Assembly: GCA_947174975.1 (NCBI GenBank) | Contig: CAMWLA010000036.1 | Location: 1-10,028 of the forward strand | Direction of reading: 5' to 3' | From: an uncultured Clostridia bacterium | GTDB taxonomy: Bacteria; Bacillota; Clostridia; Christensenellales; Borkfalkiaceae | DNA length: 10,028 bases | In this document: piece by piece, positions 1 to 5,655 of the stretch | How positions within the stretch are numbered: the stretch's first letter is position 1 | How the letters are laid out: every line of letters begins with the position of its first letter | Translations under genes and position numbers: made by a program | Notes under the pieces: model-generated | The model's database searches: none | What the model was told of the DNA's origin: nothing | The model's input: the letters and a program-made list of their open reading frames with translations, nothing else

Positions 1-202
1 GTATATATGAATCTTTATTAATAATTACTTTACAATGAACTGGATTTGTATCACTCAGATTAATGTCGCCGGTATATTCAAACAGATAATCTTTTGATGC
101 ATCAATATCATAAGTTTTCAATATATCTTGAAGTACGATATTTCCATTTCTTCCAAAACAATCATAATAACTTTCATTGATTAAAATTTTATGTTCTTCC
201 AT
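1..202 (-). CDS. hypothetical protein, third gene of the repressor operon (3' end outside window)
   Basis: An open frame of 67 codons starts with ATG at 202-200 and runs off the left edge without a stop. The start is well supported: an AAAGGAG ribosome binding site lies about 7 bases upstream, inside the 19-base gap after the stop codon of the exonuclease gene. That spacing indicates co-transcription with the exonuclease and repressor. The visible protein begins MEEHKILINESYYD. It is acidic, rich in Asp, Asn and Tyr, and has no membrane segment or recognisable motif. I do not recognise the family. Its position downstream of a repressor and a membrane nuclease makes a lysogeny-expressed accessory function plausible, but this is inference from context only. 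Confidence 0.75.
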   Translation of the reverse strand, partial: MEEHKILINESYYDCFGRNGNIVLQDILKTYDIDASKDYLFEYTGDINLSDTNPVHCKVIINKDSYI

Positions 203-221
203 TTTAATTCTCCTTTGTTTA

Positions 222-1490
222 TTAATCTAAATCAATAGCGTCGTTGCTTTCAAGCATACGCATAAATTGTTCTTCGTTAATTATCTTGATATGGTGTCCT
301 TCGGCTTGCAAGGCTTCAGCAGCCTTTGTTTTTGTGGACGTACGGTTGTCAGCGTTGACAAGAATATCTACTTTTGAGCTGACTCCGGATTTGATTATCC
401 CGCCGCGTTCTACAACTATAGCAAGCGCTTGTTCGCGCGTCATAGTTTTAAACTCGCCAGTGATAACAAACGTCTTTCCTTCGAAGTCTGCATCCGTTTC
501 TTCGTTAACGGCGGTGGAGGCGGCTATTTCATTCACATTTACTTTATTGAAATGCTTGAATTCTGTAACTGCTTGAAGTTTTACGTCATCATAATTTTTT
601 AAGTAAGAGCTGTTGCTTCTTAAAAAAGATGCGGCAGATTTAAAGCGTGATTTTGCCACGTTGCATATAATCAGCTGAGCTGCTGCTTCGGCATCTGCAA
701 GGGCGTTATGGTGATTGTCAAGAGTAATGCCGAAGTATTCGCATCTTGCATCCAATGACTTGCGAACGTTAGCGCCGGCGGGTATTGAATAGCTACTTAC
801 TGCAATAGTGTTGACGTATTCGAAATGCGGCTGGGGTAAATTGTAGTGGTTAAGCGTTGCTTTCAGAACGCTCATATCAAAGCTTGCGTTATGGGCCGCA
901 AGGTATGTATTTTTGAAAAGATGTTTAATCTTTTCCCAAACGGCGGGGAAGGTGTCGGCATTTGCCGTATCAGCGGGAGTGATATGGTGAATTGCTATAT
1001 TATCATTTGTGTAGTAATTGCGCGGAGGTTGTATCAGATAATACAGCTTGTCTATAATTTCGTTACCTTTAATAACAGCTATTCCTATTGAACAAGCGCT
1101 TGTAAAAGAGTGGTTTGCTGTTTCGAAGTCAATGACCGTTACTGTATCTATTGATTTATTGCTTTCGGTCGGTATGGGAACCGCACCGCTGATTTCTTTT
1201 TCGTTATCACTAATATTACTATTTAACTTGCTTTGTTCTGTTTTTACGGGTTCATCTTCTTGCTGCTTTGCTTTCTCGGCTTCCACATGTTTAGCTTGTT
1301 CTTCGGAAGCGGCTTTTTCTTTGTCTTTTTTTTCTGCAATAAATGCCAACGCTAAAAATACTATAGCGATTAAAAGTAATACTCCGCCGACAATAAGCTG
1401 ATCAAAATAGAAACATATAGAAGCTGCAATAGCGGGAATTATACAAAACAATGAGCGAACTATCTTGTTTAAATTGTAAAACCAATTCAT
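222..1490 (-). CDS. membrane-anchored DnaQ-like (DEDDh) 3'-5' exonuclease with C-terminal BRCT domain
   Basis: This 422-aa protein has three visible parts. Residues 12-29 and 32-52 are two hydrophobic helices forming a short hairpin. Basic residues lie at both outer ends, so both termini should be cytosolic. Residues 53-115 are a Lys/Glu/Gln-rich, probably coiled linker. Residues 116-275 are a DEDDh exonuclease of the DNA polymerase III epsilon type. D121 and E123 lie in VIDFETAN, D205 in HNASFD, and H261 and D266 in HHNALADAEA, so the full acidic and histidine set is present. Residues 335-412 are a BRCT domain of the DNA-ligase/epsilon type, with FEGKTFVITGEF and a Gly-Gly turn at 363-364. 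The core should remove nucleotides from 3' ends of DNA or RNA. An AAGAGG site precedes the start, and the gene begins 9 bases after the repressor's stop. Exonuclease-BRCT fusions are known in Firmicutes; the membrane hairpin is the unusual part. The role in this element is inferred. Confidence 0.88.
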   Translation of the reverse strand: MNWFYNLNKIVRSLFCIIPAIAASICFYFDQLIVGGVLLLIAIVFLALAFIAEKKDKEKAASEEQAKHVEAEKAKQQEDEPVKTEQSKLNSNISDNEKEISGAVPIPTESNKSIDTVTVIDFETANHSFTSACSIGIAVIKGNEIIDKLYYLIQPPRNYYTNDNIAIHHITPADTANADTFPAVWEKIKHLFKNTYLAAHNASFDMSVLKATLNHYNLPQPHFEYVNTIAVSSYSIPAGANVRKSLDARCEYFGITLDNHHNALADAEAAAQLIICNVAKSRFKSAASFLRSNSSYLKNYDDVKLQAVTEFKHFNKVNVNEIAASTAVNEETDADFEGKTFVITGEFKTMTREQALAIVVERGGIIKSGVSSKVDILVNADNRTSTKTKAAEALQAEGHHIKIINEEQFMRMLESNDAIDLD

Positions 1491-1499
1491 AGGTACCTC

Positions 1500-2105
1500 T
1501 TAAAATTTTGCTCTTAATTCAATCATTTTTCCAAGAATGCGGACCGGTTTGTCGGCGCATTCTTTTTTTGTGTAAAAAATCGGGTCAAAGGCGGGATTGA
1601 GAGGGAGCAACCATATTCCGTTATTGTCTAACTTAACTCGCTTAAGAGTCGCGCTGTCGCCGTTTACCATAACCGCCGCTATATCTCCGTTTTCAACGGT
1701 TTCTTGACGACGAATAATTACGACGTCACCGTTCTGTATGCGCGGTGCCATAGAATCACCTTTAATGGAAAGCGCTAGAAATTCTCCGGACGCGGCAAGT
1801 TCGGGCGTGATTTCCTCAAAATCGATAATATCTTCAATAGCTTCGATAGGTATACCCGCTGCGATTTCACCGTAGACGGGTATTTTCACGCCGCGCCCTT
1901 GTTGAACGTTGGCAGTTACATCGCGCCCAAGTATATAGTCAACGCTTACATTGAAGTAATCGGCAAGCTTATTGAGTGCTTCTTGGTCTGGTTGCCATTT
2001 ATCAAGTTCCCAACCAGATAAATTTGCTTGGGTAACAGATAACATTTTGGCGAGCTTTTCTTGGGTAAGTCCAGCTTGTTTACGCAGTTCTTTAATTCTG
2101 TTCAT
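1500..2105 (-). CDS. CI/LexA-like phage repressor (XRE HTH + S24 autoprotease)
   Basis: This 201-aa protein is a self-cleaving lysogeny repressor. Residues 4-60 form an XRE-type helix-turn-helix, with TQEKLAKMLSV followed by the recognition helix TQANLSGWE. The C-terminal half is an S24 peptidase domain. The probable cleavage site is A83-G84 in EIAAGIP, the catalytic serine is S118 in GDSM, and the lysine is K155 in ATLKRV. All key residues are present, so cleavage prompted by RecA during DNA damage is expected from the family. The start at 2105 is preceded by only a modest GGTGAT site, which would suit a low repressor level. The gene has a near-consensus promoter (2134-2162) and a set of operators just upstream, and is divergent from a cro-like gene. 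It heads an operon with the exonuclease gene. Confidence 0.95.
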   Translation of the reverse strand: MNRIKELRKQAGLTQEKLAKMLSVTQANLSGWELDKWQPDQEALNKLADYFNVSVDYILGRDVTANVQQGRGVKIPVYGEIAAGIPIEAIEDIIDFEEITPELAASGEFLALSIKGDSMAPRIQNGDVVIIRRQETVENGDIAAVMVNGDSATLKRVKLDNNGIWLLPLNPAFDPIFYTKKECADKPVRILGKMIELRAKF

Positions 2106-2118
2106 TTATCACCATAAT

Positions 2119-2133
2119 AAAAGATTTTCTTAT
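2119..2133. promoter_or_regulatory. operator-like repeat at the leftward start site
   Basis: AAAAGATTTTCTTAT fits the ACAAGA-NNN-TCTTGT pattern with one mismatch per half. It sits directly downstream of the leftward -10 box, over the expected start of the repressor transcript, where Cro or excess repressor could shut off repressor synthesis. A further single half-site, ACAAGA at 2139-2144, overlaps the -10 box, but its partner half is poor. Confidence 0.55.
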
Positions 2134-2162
2134 ATTATACAAGAAAATATAAGAAATCTCAA
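2134..2162 (-). promoter_or_regulatory. leftward promoter of the repressor operon
   Basis: On the minus strand TTGAGA (2162-2157) and TATAAT (2139-2134) are separated by exactly 17 bases, giving one mismatch to the sigma-A consensus. The expected start is near 2127, about 20 bases before the repressor ATG. An operator-like repeat at 2119-2133 covers that start, so the repressor could regulate its own synthesis. Confidence 0.85.
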
Positions 2163-2182
2163 TATTTTTACTTGAATTATTT

Positions 2183-2197
2183 ACAAGAAATTCTTTT
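2183..2197. promoter_or_regulatory. operator-like repeat between the two promoters
   Basis: ACAAGAAATTCTTTT matches the operator pattern with one mismatch in the right half. It lies just upstream of the rightward -35 box and upstream of the leftward promoter. From here it could either help repression or support autoactivation of the repressor. Confidence 0.55.
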
Positions 2198-2204
2198 AAA
2201 ATGG

Positions 2205-2233
2205 TTGACAACAAGAAAATCTTGTATTAGAAT
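2205..2233 (+). promoter_or_regulatory. rightward early promoter driving cro
   Basis: TTGACA (2205-2210) and TAGAAT (2228-2233) are separated by 17 bases, with one mismatch to consensus. The perfect operator at 2211-2225 lies wholly inside the spacer, so bound repressor would directly exclude RNA polymerase. The predicted start near 2240 falls in a second operator copy at 2234-2248. No plus-strand terminator is evident after cro, so this promoter may drive the whole early gene block. Confidence 0.85.
2211..2225. promoter_or_regulatory. perfect repressor/Cro operator
   Basis: The 15-bp sequence ACAAGAAAATCTTGT is a perfect inverted repeat (ACAAGA-NNN-TCTTGT). It occupies most of the spacer of the rightward promoter. 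It is the best of several similar sites in the 155-base divergent region and serves to define the element's operator consensus. Assignment to the neighbouring XRE proteins is inferred from position and symmetry. Confidence 0.8.
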
Positions 2234-2248
2234 ATAAGAAAAACTTGT
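2234..2248. promoter_or_regulatory. second operator-like repeat at the rightward start site
   Basis: ATAAGAAAAACTTGT matches the ACAAGA-NNN-TCTTGT pattern with one mismatch in each half. Its centre is 23 bp from the perfect copy, about two helical turns, so proteins on both would lie on roughly the same face of the DNA. It overlaps the predicted start of the cro transcript. Confidence 0.65.
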
Positions 2249-2260
2249 AAAAGGTGCGAT

Positions 2261-2452
2261 ATGAAACAATTACTTAACGATGCAAATATTACGCAAGTCG
2301 AATTAGCAAAGAAATTAAATGTCACTCAAAGTCTTATAAGTCAATGGGTACGTGGAATATGTGAGCCAAAGATTGAACAGCTGCCAACTATTGCTAAAAT
2401 ACTTGGCGTTTCAGTAGAAAAGGTAATTGACTGTTTCAAACCGATGGAATAA
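2261..2452 (+). CDS. Cro-like XRE-family transcriptional regulator
   Basis: This 63-aa protein is essentially one helix-turn-helix domain. TQVELAKKLNV (11-21) is the first helix, and TQSLISQWVRG (22-32) contains the recognition helix. A stabilising helix follows with the LGVSVEKVID ending typical of XRE proteins. It has no C-terminal effector domain, as expected for Cro. The start follows an AAAGGTG site and is the first gene of the rightward promoter, divergent from the S24 repressor. Both proteins share the TQ-x3-S recognition-helix pattern, so they probably read the same operators and compete to set lysis or lysogeny. Confidence 0.88.
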   Translation: MKQLLNDANITQVELAKKLNVTQSLISQWVRGICEPKIEQLPTIAKILGVSVEKVIDCFKPME

Positions 2453-2485
2453 ATAGCGAATTTGATTGTTAGCAAAAAGGACAAT

Positions 2486-2519
2486 AAAAAAGCTCCCTTG
2501 TGGGGGAACACAGAGGAGC
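2486..2519 (-). terminator. intrinsic terminator of the leftward small gene
   Basis: Read on the minus strand, arms at 2519-2509 and 2502-2492 form an 11-bp stem with one mismatch and one wobble around a 6-base loop. A run of six T follows at once (2491-2486). The plus-strand side of the hairpin has no T run, so rightward transcripts should pass. It lies 9 bases beyond the stop of the 53-aa gene, which supports that gene as a real transcription unit. Confidence 0.8.
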
Positions 2520-2528
2520 CTAGTCAGA

Positions 2529-2690
2529 TTATTTGTTGATTTCGGTAAGAGCCTCGTAAACTGCTTTAATAAAGTTCTTTATAAGTCCAGTGGATGAGCC
2601 ATTTAATAAATTGTTGTGTTCGTAGCTACTGCTTACGGCGCTTTTAACGATTTCAACGGTATCCTTATAAACTTGTTCTTTGGGTACCAT
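2529..2690 (-). CDS. small hypothetical protein (53 aa) opposed to the early operon
   Basis: An ATG at 2690-2688 opens a 53-codon frame ending in TAA (2531-2529). The protein begins MVPKEQVYKDTVEIVKSAVSS and ends AVYEALTEINK. It is predicted to be mostly amphipathic helix, with no transmembrane segment or cysteine. I do not recognise the family. Three signals support it as a gene: a strong AAGGAGG site 7 bases before the ATG, a full terminator just after the stop, and an AT-rich stretch upstream that could hold a promoter. It lies on the strand opposite all the other genes of the right arm, so its transcript is antisense to read-through from cro. Independent expression in the lysogen is likely but inferred. 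Confidence 0.75.
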   Translation of the reverse strand: MVPKEQVYKDTVEIVKSAVSSSYEHNNLLNGSSTGLIKNFIKAVYEALTEINK

Positions 2691-2781
2691 ATGTAACCTC
2701 CTTATTTTATTTTTATATAATTTCGACTTTAATTATTTAATAACACATTCATTTAAACATTAAACAATGGGAGCATTAGCT

Positions 2782-3096
2782 ATGGGCAGAAAATTAGGCG
2801 GTAAAAACGGAACAAAATTAATTGAAGAAGAACAGCCGACGTTGATTACGGTCGATGAGCGCAACAGTTTACCCGACATTTTTACGAGTATAGCAAAGGA
2901 CTTTATATCCATTAAAGATATAGAAAGCGCCTCGGGCCTTTCTTATCAGCAATGCGCGAAGATAGTCAGAGAGATAAAGGCGGTGTCGGATATTTTCCAT
3001 ATTGCGGGTTACGTGCATAGGACCGACTACTTCGTTTATCTTTCCCGCCGTTTCGCTTGTGTTAAGGCAAGTGCAGAAGGGGGCTGCAATGATTAA
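2782..3096 (+). CDS. small DNA-binding protein, winged-helix (excisionase-like)
   Basis: This 104-aa protein starts at the ATG at 2782, because GGGAG lies 8 bases before it; the ATG at 2767 has no ribosome binding site. Residues 1-30 are a polar, Gly/Lys-rich tail. Residues 42-90 look like a winged helix-turn-helix: ISIKDIESASGLS, then a second helix with YQQCAKIVREIKAVSD, then a beta wing of HIAGYVHRTDYFVYL. This resembles the small excisionase-like regulators common after cro in clostridial phages. A role in excision or early gene control is plausible but no integrase is visible to test it against. The end overlaps the next gene by 8 bases. Confidence 0.75.
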   Translation: MGRKLGGKNGTKLIEEEQPTLITVDERNSLPDIFTSIAKDFISIKDIESASGLSYQQCAKIVREIKAVSDIFHIAGYVHRTDYFVYLSRRFACVKASAEGGCND

Positions 3097-3313
3097 GTTT
3101 GTCAAAGGTACAAAAATTATAGTTCAAGTATTTACGGGACTTGAACTTAGCGGGAATATAAACGACGTTATGAATACGCTTCATAATCTATCTTACATAT
3201 TTAGGAACTGCCGTGTTAGCGGAATAAGCAAGCAAGAATTTACGGATGCGGTCAAAGTAATTATGACTATTAAAGAGTTAAAAACCAAAACCCAGTCACG
3301 GAGGCGGCTATGA
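3089..3313 (+). CDS. small hypothetical early protein
   Basis: The 74-aa frame begins MIKFVKGTKIIVQVFTGLEL. The frame is open further upstream, but the ATG at 3089 is chosen because it follows an AGAAGGGGG site and overlaps the previous stop by 8 bases, the usual coupling in this operon. The protein starts with a probable beta hairpin, continues with helices, and ends in a basic tail (KTKTQSRRRL). I recognise no family. Its stop overlaps the next start by 4 bases. Confidence 0.7.
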   Translation: MIKFVKGTKIIVQVFTGLELSGNINDVMNTLHNLSYIFRNCRVSGISKQEFTDAVKVIMTIKELKTKTQSRRRL

Positions 3314-3510
3314 AATGGAAAAAAAGAGCATCGGACTGGTGGTGGGCGCAAGGTAAGTTTGTTGTATTTTCGCTGTTCCGAGAACATGGCGTATGGAAAG
3401 GCTATTGCAAACTTTCTGACGGTAAATGTTTTAATTTACCTTGGCGCAGATCCTTAAACGAAATGAAAGAACTTTGCGAAAACAATGTGCACTGGGAGGA
3501 TAAAGAATGA
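3310..3510 (+). CDS. small Trp-rich hypothetical protein
   Basis: The 66-aa protein starts at an ATGA overlap with the previous gene, behind a GGAGG site. It is unusually rich in tryptophan: six in 66 residues, including WWW at 10-12. The N-terminus is basic (KWKKR) and the C-terminus acidic. It has two cysteines (C33, C40) and no membrane helix. I do not recognise it. It sits in a chain of three small overlapping genes, each with its own ribosome binding site, so it is almost certainly expressed with them. Confidence 0.72.
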   Translation: MKWKKRASDWWWAQGKFVVFSLFREHGVWKGYCKLSDGKCFNLPWRRSLNEMKELCENNVHWEDKE

Positions 3511-3761
3511 ATGTTGTAATTGACCGAAGCATTATCGGGCAGACGGTCTGTTATCTTGAACGAAGTATGGTTTCAGATAAGATGGTATGCCACAAGCATA
3601 AAGTAACGGGATATATGGTTGACAAGGATGAAGACGGAATAGGGGCGCGTGTCCGGTTAGATAATGGTAAATGGATAAAACCGAAAGATCTATTCTATCC
3701 AGAAGAAGAGGGGCTTGCTCGCAAACATCTTGAAGAAAAATTAAATAAAAAAGTGAATTAA
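3507..3761 (+). CDS. small hypothetical phage protein, beta-rich
   Basis: The 84-aa protein starts at an ATGA overlap, behind GGAGG. It begins IGQTVCYLERS and continues with alternating strands such as KVTGYMVDKDEDG and GARVRLDNGKWI. It ends with a helix (EEEGLARKHLEEKLNKK). The layout, a G-x-T-V strand, a compact beta core, a D-L-F turn and a terminal Glu-rich helix, loosely resembles the C-terminal domain of the genes at 7646 and 8047. The similarity is too weak for a firm family call. It ends 9 bases before the methyltransferase gene. Confidence 0.72.
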   Translation: MNVVIDRSIIGQTVCYLERSMVSDKMVCHKHKVTGYMVDKDEDGIGARVRLDNGKWIKPKDLFYPEEEGLARKHLEEKLNKKVN

Positions 3762-3770
3762 GGTGAGCAA

Positions 3771-3881
3771 ATGAAAACAAAAGGCTATCAAGATAATTTT
3801 ACAAAAGAATTGATTGTCGATTTCTTTGCCGGCGGGGGCGGTGCAAGTATCGGGATAGAGCTTGCACCGGTCGACCTATAG
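3771..3881 (+). pseudogene. N-terminal fragment of frameshifted cytosine-C5 DNA methyltransferase (motif I)
   Basis: The ATG at 3771 follows an AAGGTGAG site and is the true start of the methyltransferase gene. The frame encodes VDFFAGGGGASIGIELA, the S-adenosylmethionine-binding motif I of the C5 family. It then changes to PVDL and stops at TAG 3879-3881. The protein sense continues in another frame (GRPIDIAVNHD). One missing base next to 3866-3867 explains this, for example GCAACCGG read as GCACCGG. With one base added, 3771-5647 becomes exactly 626 codons. No slippery heptamer is present, so programmed frameshifting is unlikely. The cause may be a real mutation or a sequencing or assembly error. 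Confidence 0.85.
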
Positions 3882-3916
3882 ATATAGCTGTAAATCACGA
3901 TCCCGATGCGATTGCT

Positions 3917-5647
3917 ATGCACTCTGTGAATCACCCTTATACTAACCATTATCAAGAAGACGTGTTCGCTATTAATCCCGAAGAAACTACGGGAGGCAGA
4001 CCCGTCGGCATAATGTGGGCGTCGCCCGATTGTAAGCATTTTTCAAAAGCAAAAGGCGGTGCACCAGTCGAGAAGAAAATCCGCGGATTATCGTGGGTGG
4101 TTCTGCGTTGGGCTATGTCAAGCGTTTCTCCCCGCTGCATCTTTATGGAGAACGTAGAGGAAATTCAAACGTGGGGTCCGCTTATTGAAGTAGACGGCAA
4201 GATGCGCCCCGATCCGATGAGAGCGGGAGAGACGTTCAAAGGTTTTATGTCTATGCTGACAACTGGTATCAGTAAGGACCATCCCGCCTTTGCGGAAGCG
4301 TGTGAGTTTTTGAAAATTGCGCCGGACAGCATTCAAGCGGGTAAGCTTATTAAAGGGCTTGGTTACAAAGCCGAGTGGAACGTTTTGAAAGCTTGCGACT
4401 ATGGTGCGCCTACTATTCGTAAACGGTTTTATATGATTGCAAGGCGCGACGGCTTGCCTATCGTATGGCCTAAGCCTACACACGGTAAAGGTGAAGGTTT
4501 GAAACCTTACAGAACCGCCGCCGAGTGTATAGATTGGTCAATTCCTTGCCCTTCGATATTCGGTAGGAAGAAAGAGCTGGCAGTCAACACACAGCGCAGA
4601 ATCGCCCGCGGACTTGATAAATTTGTTATCAAAAATCCGCAGCCGTTCATTATGCAGATGAACTTTGAGAACCCGCCCCAGAATATTAACAAGCCATTGT
4701 CAACGCATACGGCCGTAAATAAACATTATGTGGCACAACCAAAGATTCAGCCTTACATAATGAGCAATAACACAAACAACGCTCAGCATTCGACGAAAGA
4801 ACCTTTGCCGACGGTTACAACTGGTAACAGAAATTTTGTATGTATGCCTTCGTTTATACAGTATCACTCGGAGCAGTCGGAAAGAGAAGTTCGCGGACAA
4901 AAAGCGAACGAGCCGATAATGACGGTGGACGGCTCGCCGAGGTATGGCATAAACGCTTGTTATATTTCAAAGTATTTTAGTGGAGAACAGCAGAAAGGCG
5001 CCGATATAAAAGAACCTTTGCCGGCTATTACGTCGATAGACCATAACGCGGTAGTTGCAGCGAATATCGTCCATTATTACGGCGGCGCAGACCACGCAAG
5101 TAAAGCGGATAATCCTTTGCCGACAATAACGGTAGAACCGCGGCATTATCTTACTGAGAGCCATCTTTGCGTATTGCGTAACAATATGGACTGCAAGTCA
5201 CTGAAGGAGCCTATGCCGACACTTACGACGTCGGCGGGACATATGGCTCAAATCGTGTCGTATATTCAGAAGTTGGACAGTACTCAAGACTTAATGAACT
5301 GGCCGAAGGTGCGTAAGCTTCTCAATGATTATGACGGTTATAACATAGCCGACGACGAAATTCTGATTATCGAAATTAACGGCGTTCAGCACTTTATAGC
5401 GGATATTGGTATGCGCATGCTAAAAGCAAAAGAGCTTAAACTCGCTCAAGGTTTCCCCGATGATTACATTATCGACATAGAGCCTTATATCGGCAAGAAA
5501 TACAGCGAAGCGAAGCAAATTGCAAGGCTTGGGAATGCCGTTTGCCCGCCGGTTGCTACGGCGCTCATTCGGGAGAACTGCGCGGATATGGCTTACAGAA
5601 AACCGCTTAAAACGGTGGCAGAATTAGAAACTGCAATGTGCGGTTGA
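3917..5647 (+). CDS. phage-type cytosine-C5 DNA methyltransferase, main part after the frameshift
   Basis: This frame (576 aa from its first ATG) carries every C5-methyltransferase motif except motif I. The catalytic loop is WASPDCKHFSKAKGG, with C39 as nucleophile in SPDC instead of the common PPC. Motif VI is ENVEE (78-82), motif VIII is APTIRKRF (164-171), and the end holds LAQGFP and GNAVCPP (motif X). The enzyme would methylate C5 of cytosine, usually to shield phage DNA from restriction or alter regulation. Between motif VIII and the end, where the target recognition domain lies, there are six degenerate repeats. The 3917 ATG has no ribosome binding site, and homologues would begin at 3771, so this is a broken reading frame and not a separate gene. 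Without motif I the product should be inactive. The next gene starts 8 bases after its stop. No partner endonuclease is visible. Confidence 0.88.
   Translation: MHSVNHPYTNHYQEDVFAINPEETTGGRPVGIMWASPDCKHFSKAKGGAPVEKKIRGLSWVVLRWAMSSVSPRCIFMENVEEIQTWGPLIEVDGKMRPDPMRAGETFKGFMSMLTTGISKDHPAFAEACEFLKIAPDSIQAGKLIKGLGYKAEWNVLKACDYGAPTIRKRFYMIARRDGLPIVWPKPTHGKGEGLKPYRTAAECIDWSIPCPSIFGRKKELAVNTQRRIARGLDKFVIKNPQPFIMQMNFENPPQNINKPLSTHTAVNKHYVAQPKIQPYIMSNNTNNAQHSTKEPLPTVTTGNRNFVCMPSFIQYHSEQSEREVRGQKANEPIMTVDGSPRYGINACYISKYFSGEQQKGADIKEPLPAITSIDHNAVVAANIVHYYGGADHASKADNPLPTITVEPRHYLTESHLCVLRNNMDCKSLKEPMPTLTTSAGHMAQIVSYIQKLDSTQDLMNWPKVRKLLNDYDGYNIADDEILIIEINGVQHFIADIGMRMLKAKELKLAQGFPDDYIIDIEPYIGKKYSEAKQIARLGNAVCPPVATALIRENCADMAYRKPLKTVAELETAMCG
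4688..5250 (+). repeat. six degenerate 32-37 aa repeats in the methyltransferase target-recognition region
   Basis: The core [KND]-[EKN]-P-[LIM]-[PM S]-[TA]-x-T recurs six times. The copies are NKPLSTHT (4688), KEPLPTVT (4796), NEPIMTVD (4907), KEPLPAIT (5009), DNPLPTIT (5108) and KEPMPTLT (5204). Start-to-start distances are 108, 111, 102, 99 and 96 bases. Most cores are followed after several residues by an aromatic or His pair and a small strand. The repeats are protein-level only; the DNA has diverged, so they are old. Confidence 0.8.
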
Positions 5648-5655
5648 GGGAACAT

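Noticed and set aside
244..1401. Plus-strand open frames opposite the exonuclease gene
   Set aside because: They lack ribosome binding sites and are low-complexity Ser/Ala/Leu-rich, as expected from the complement of a coding strand.
2119..2248. Repeated ACAAGA/TCTTGT elements as a short CRISPR or direct-repeat array
   Set aside because: Spacing is irregular, units are 15-bp inverted repeats, and they align with promoter elements, which fits operators.
2716..2721. TATAAT as a -10 box for the excisionase-like gene
   Set aside because: No acceptable -35 hexamer lies 16-18 bases upstream, and TATAAT is expected by chance in this AT-rich stretch.
3866..3878. Restriction-site-like palindromes (ACCGGT, GTCGAC) at the frameshift, as if a cloning scar
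   Set aside because: The flanking sequence encodes the conserved methyltransferase without foreign bases, so the overlap is probably chance.
3860..3881. Programmed ribosomal frameshifting in the methyltransferase
   Set aside because: No slippery heptamer is seen at the break and the family does not use frameshifting, so a mutation or sequence error is the simpler reading.
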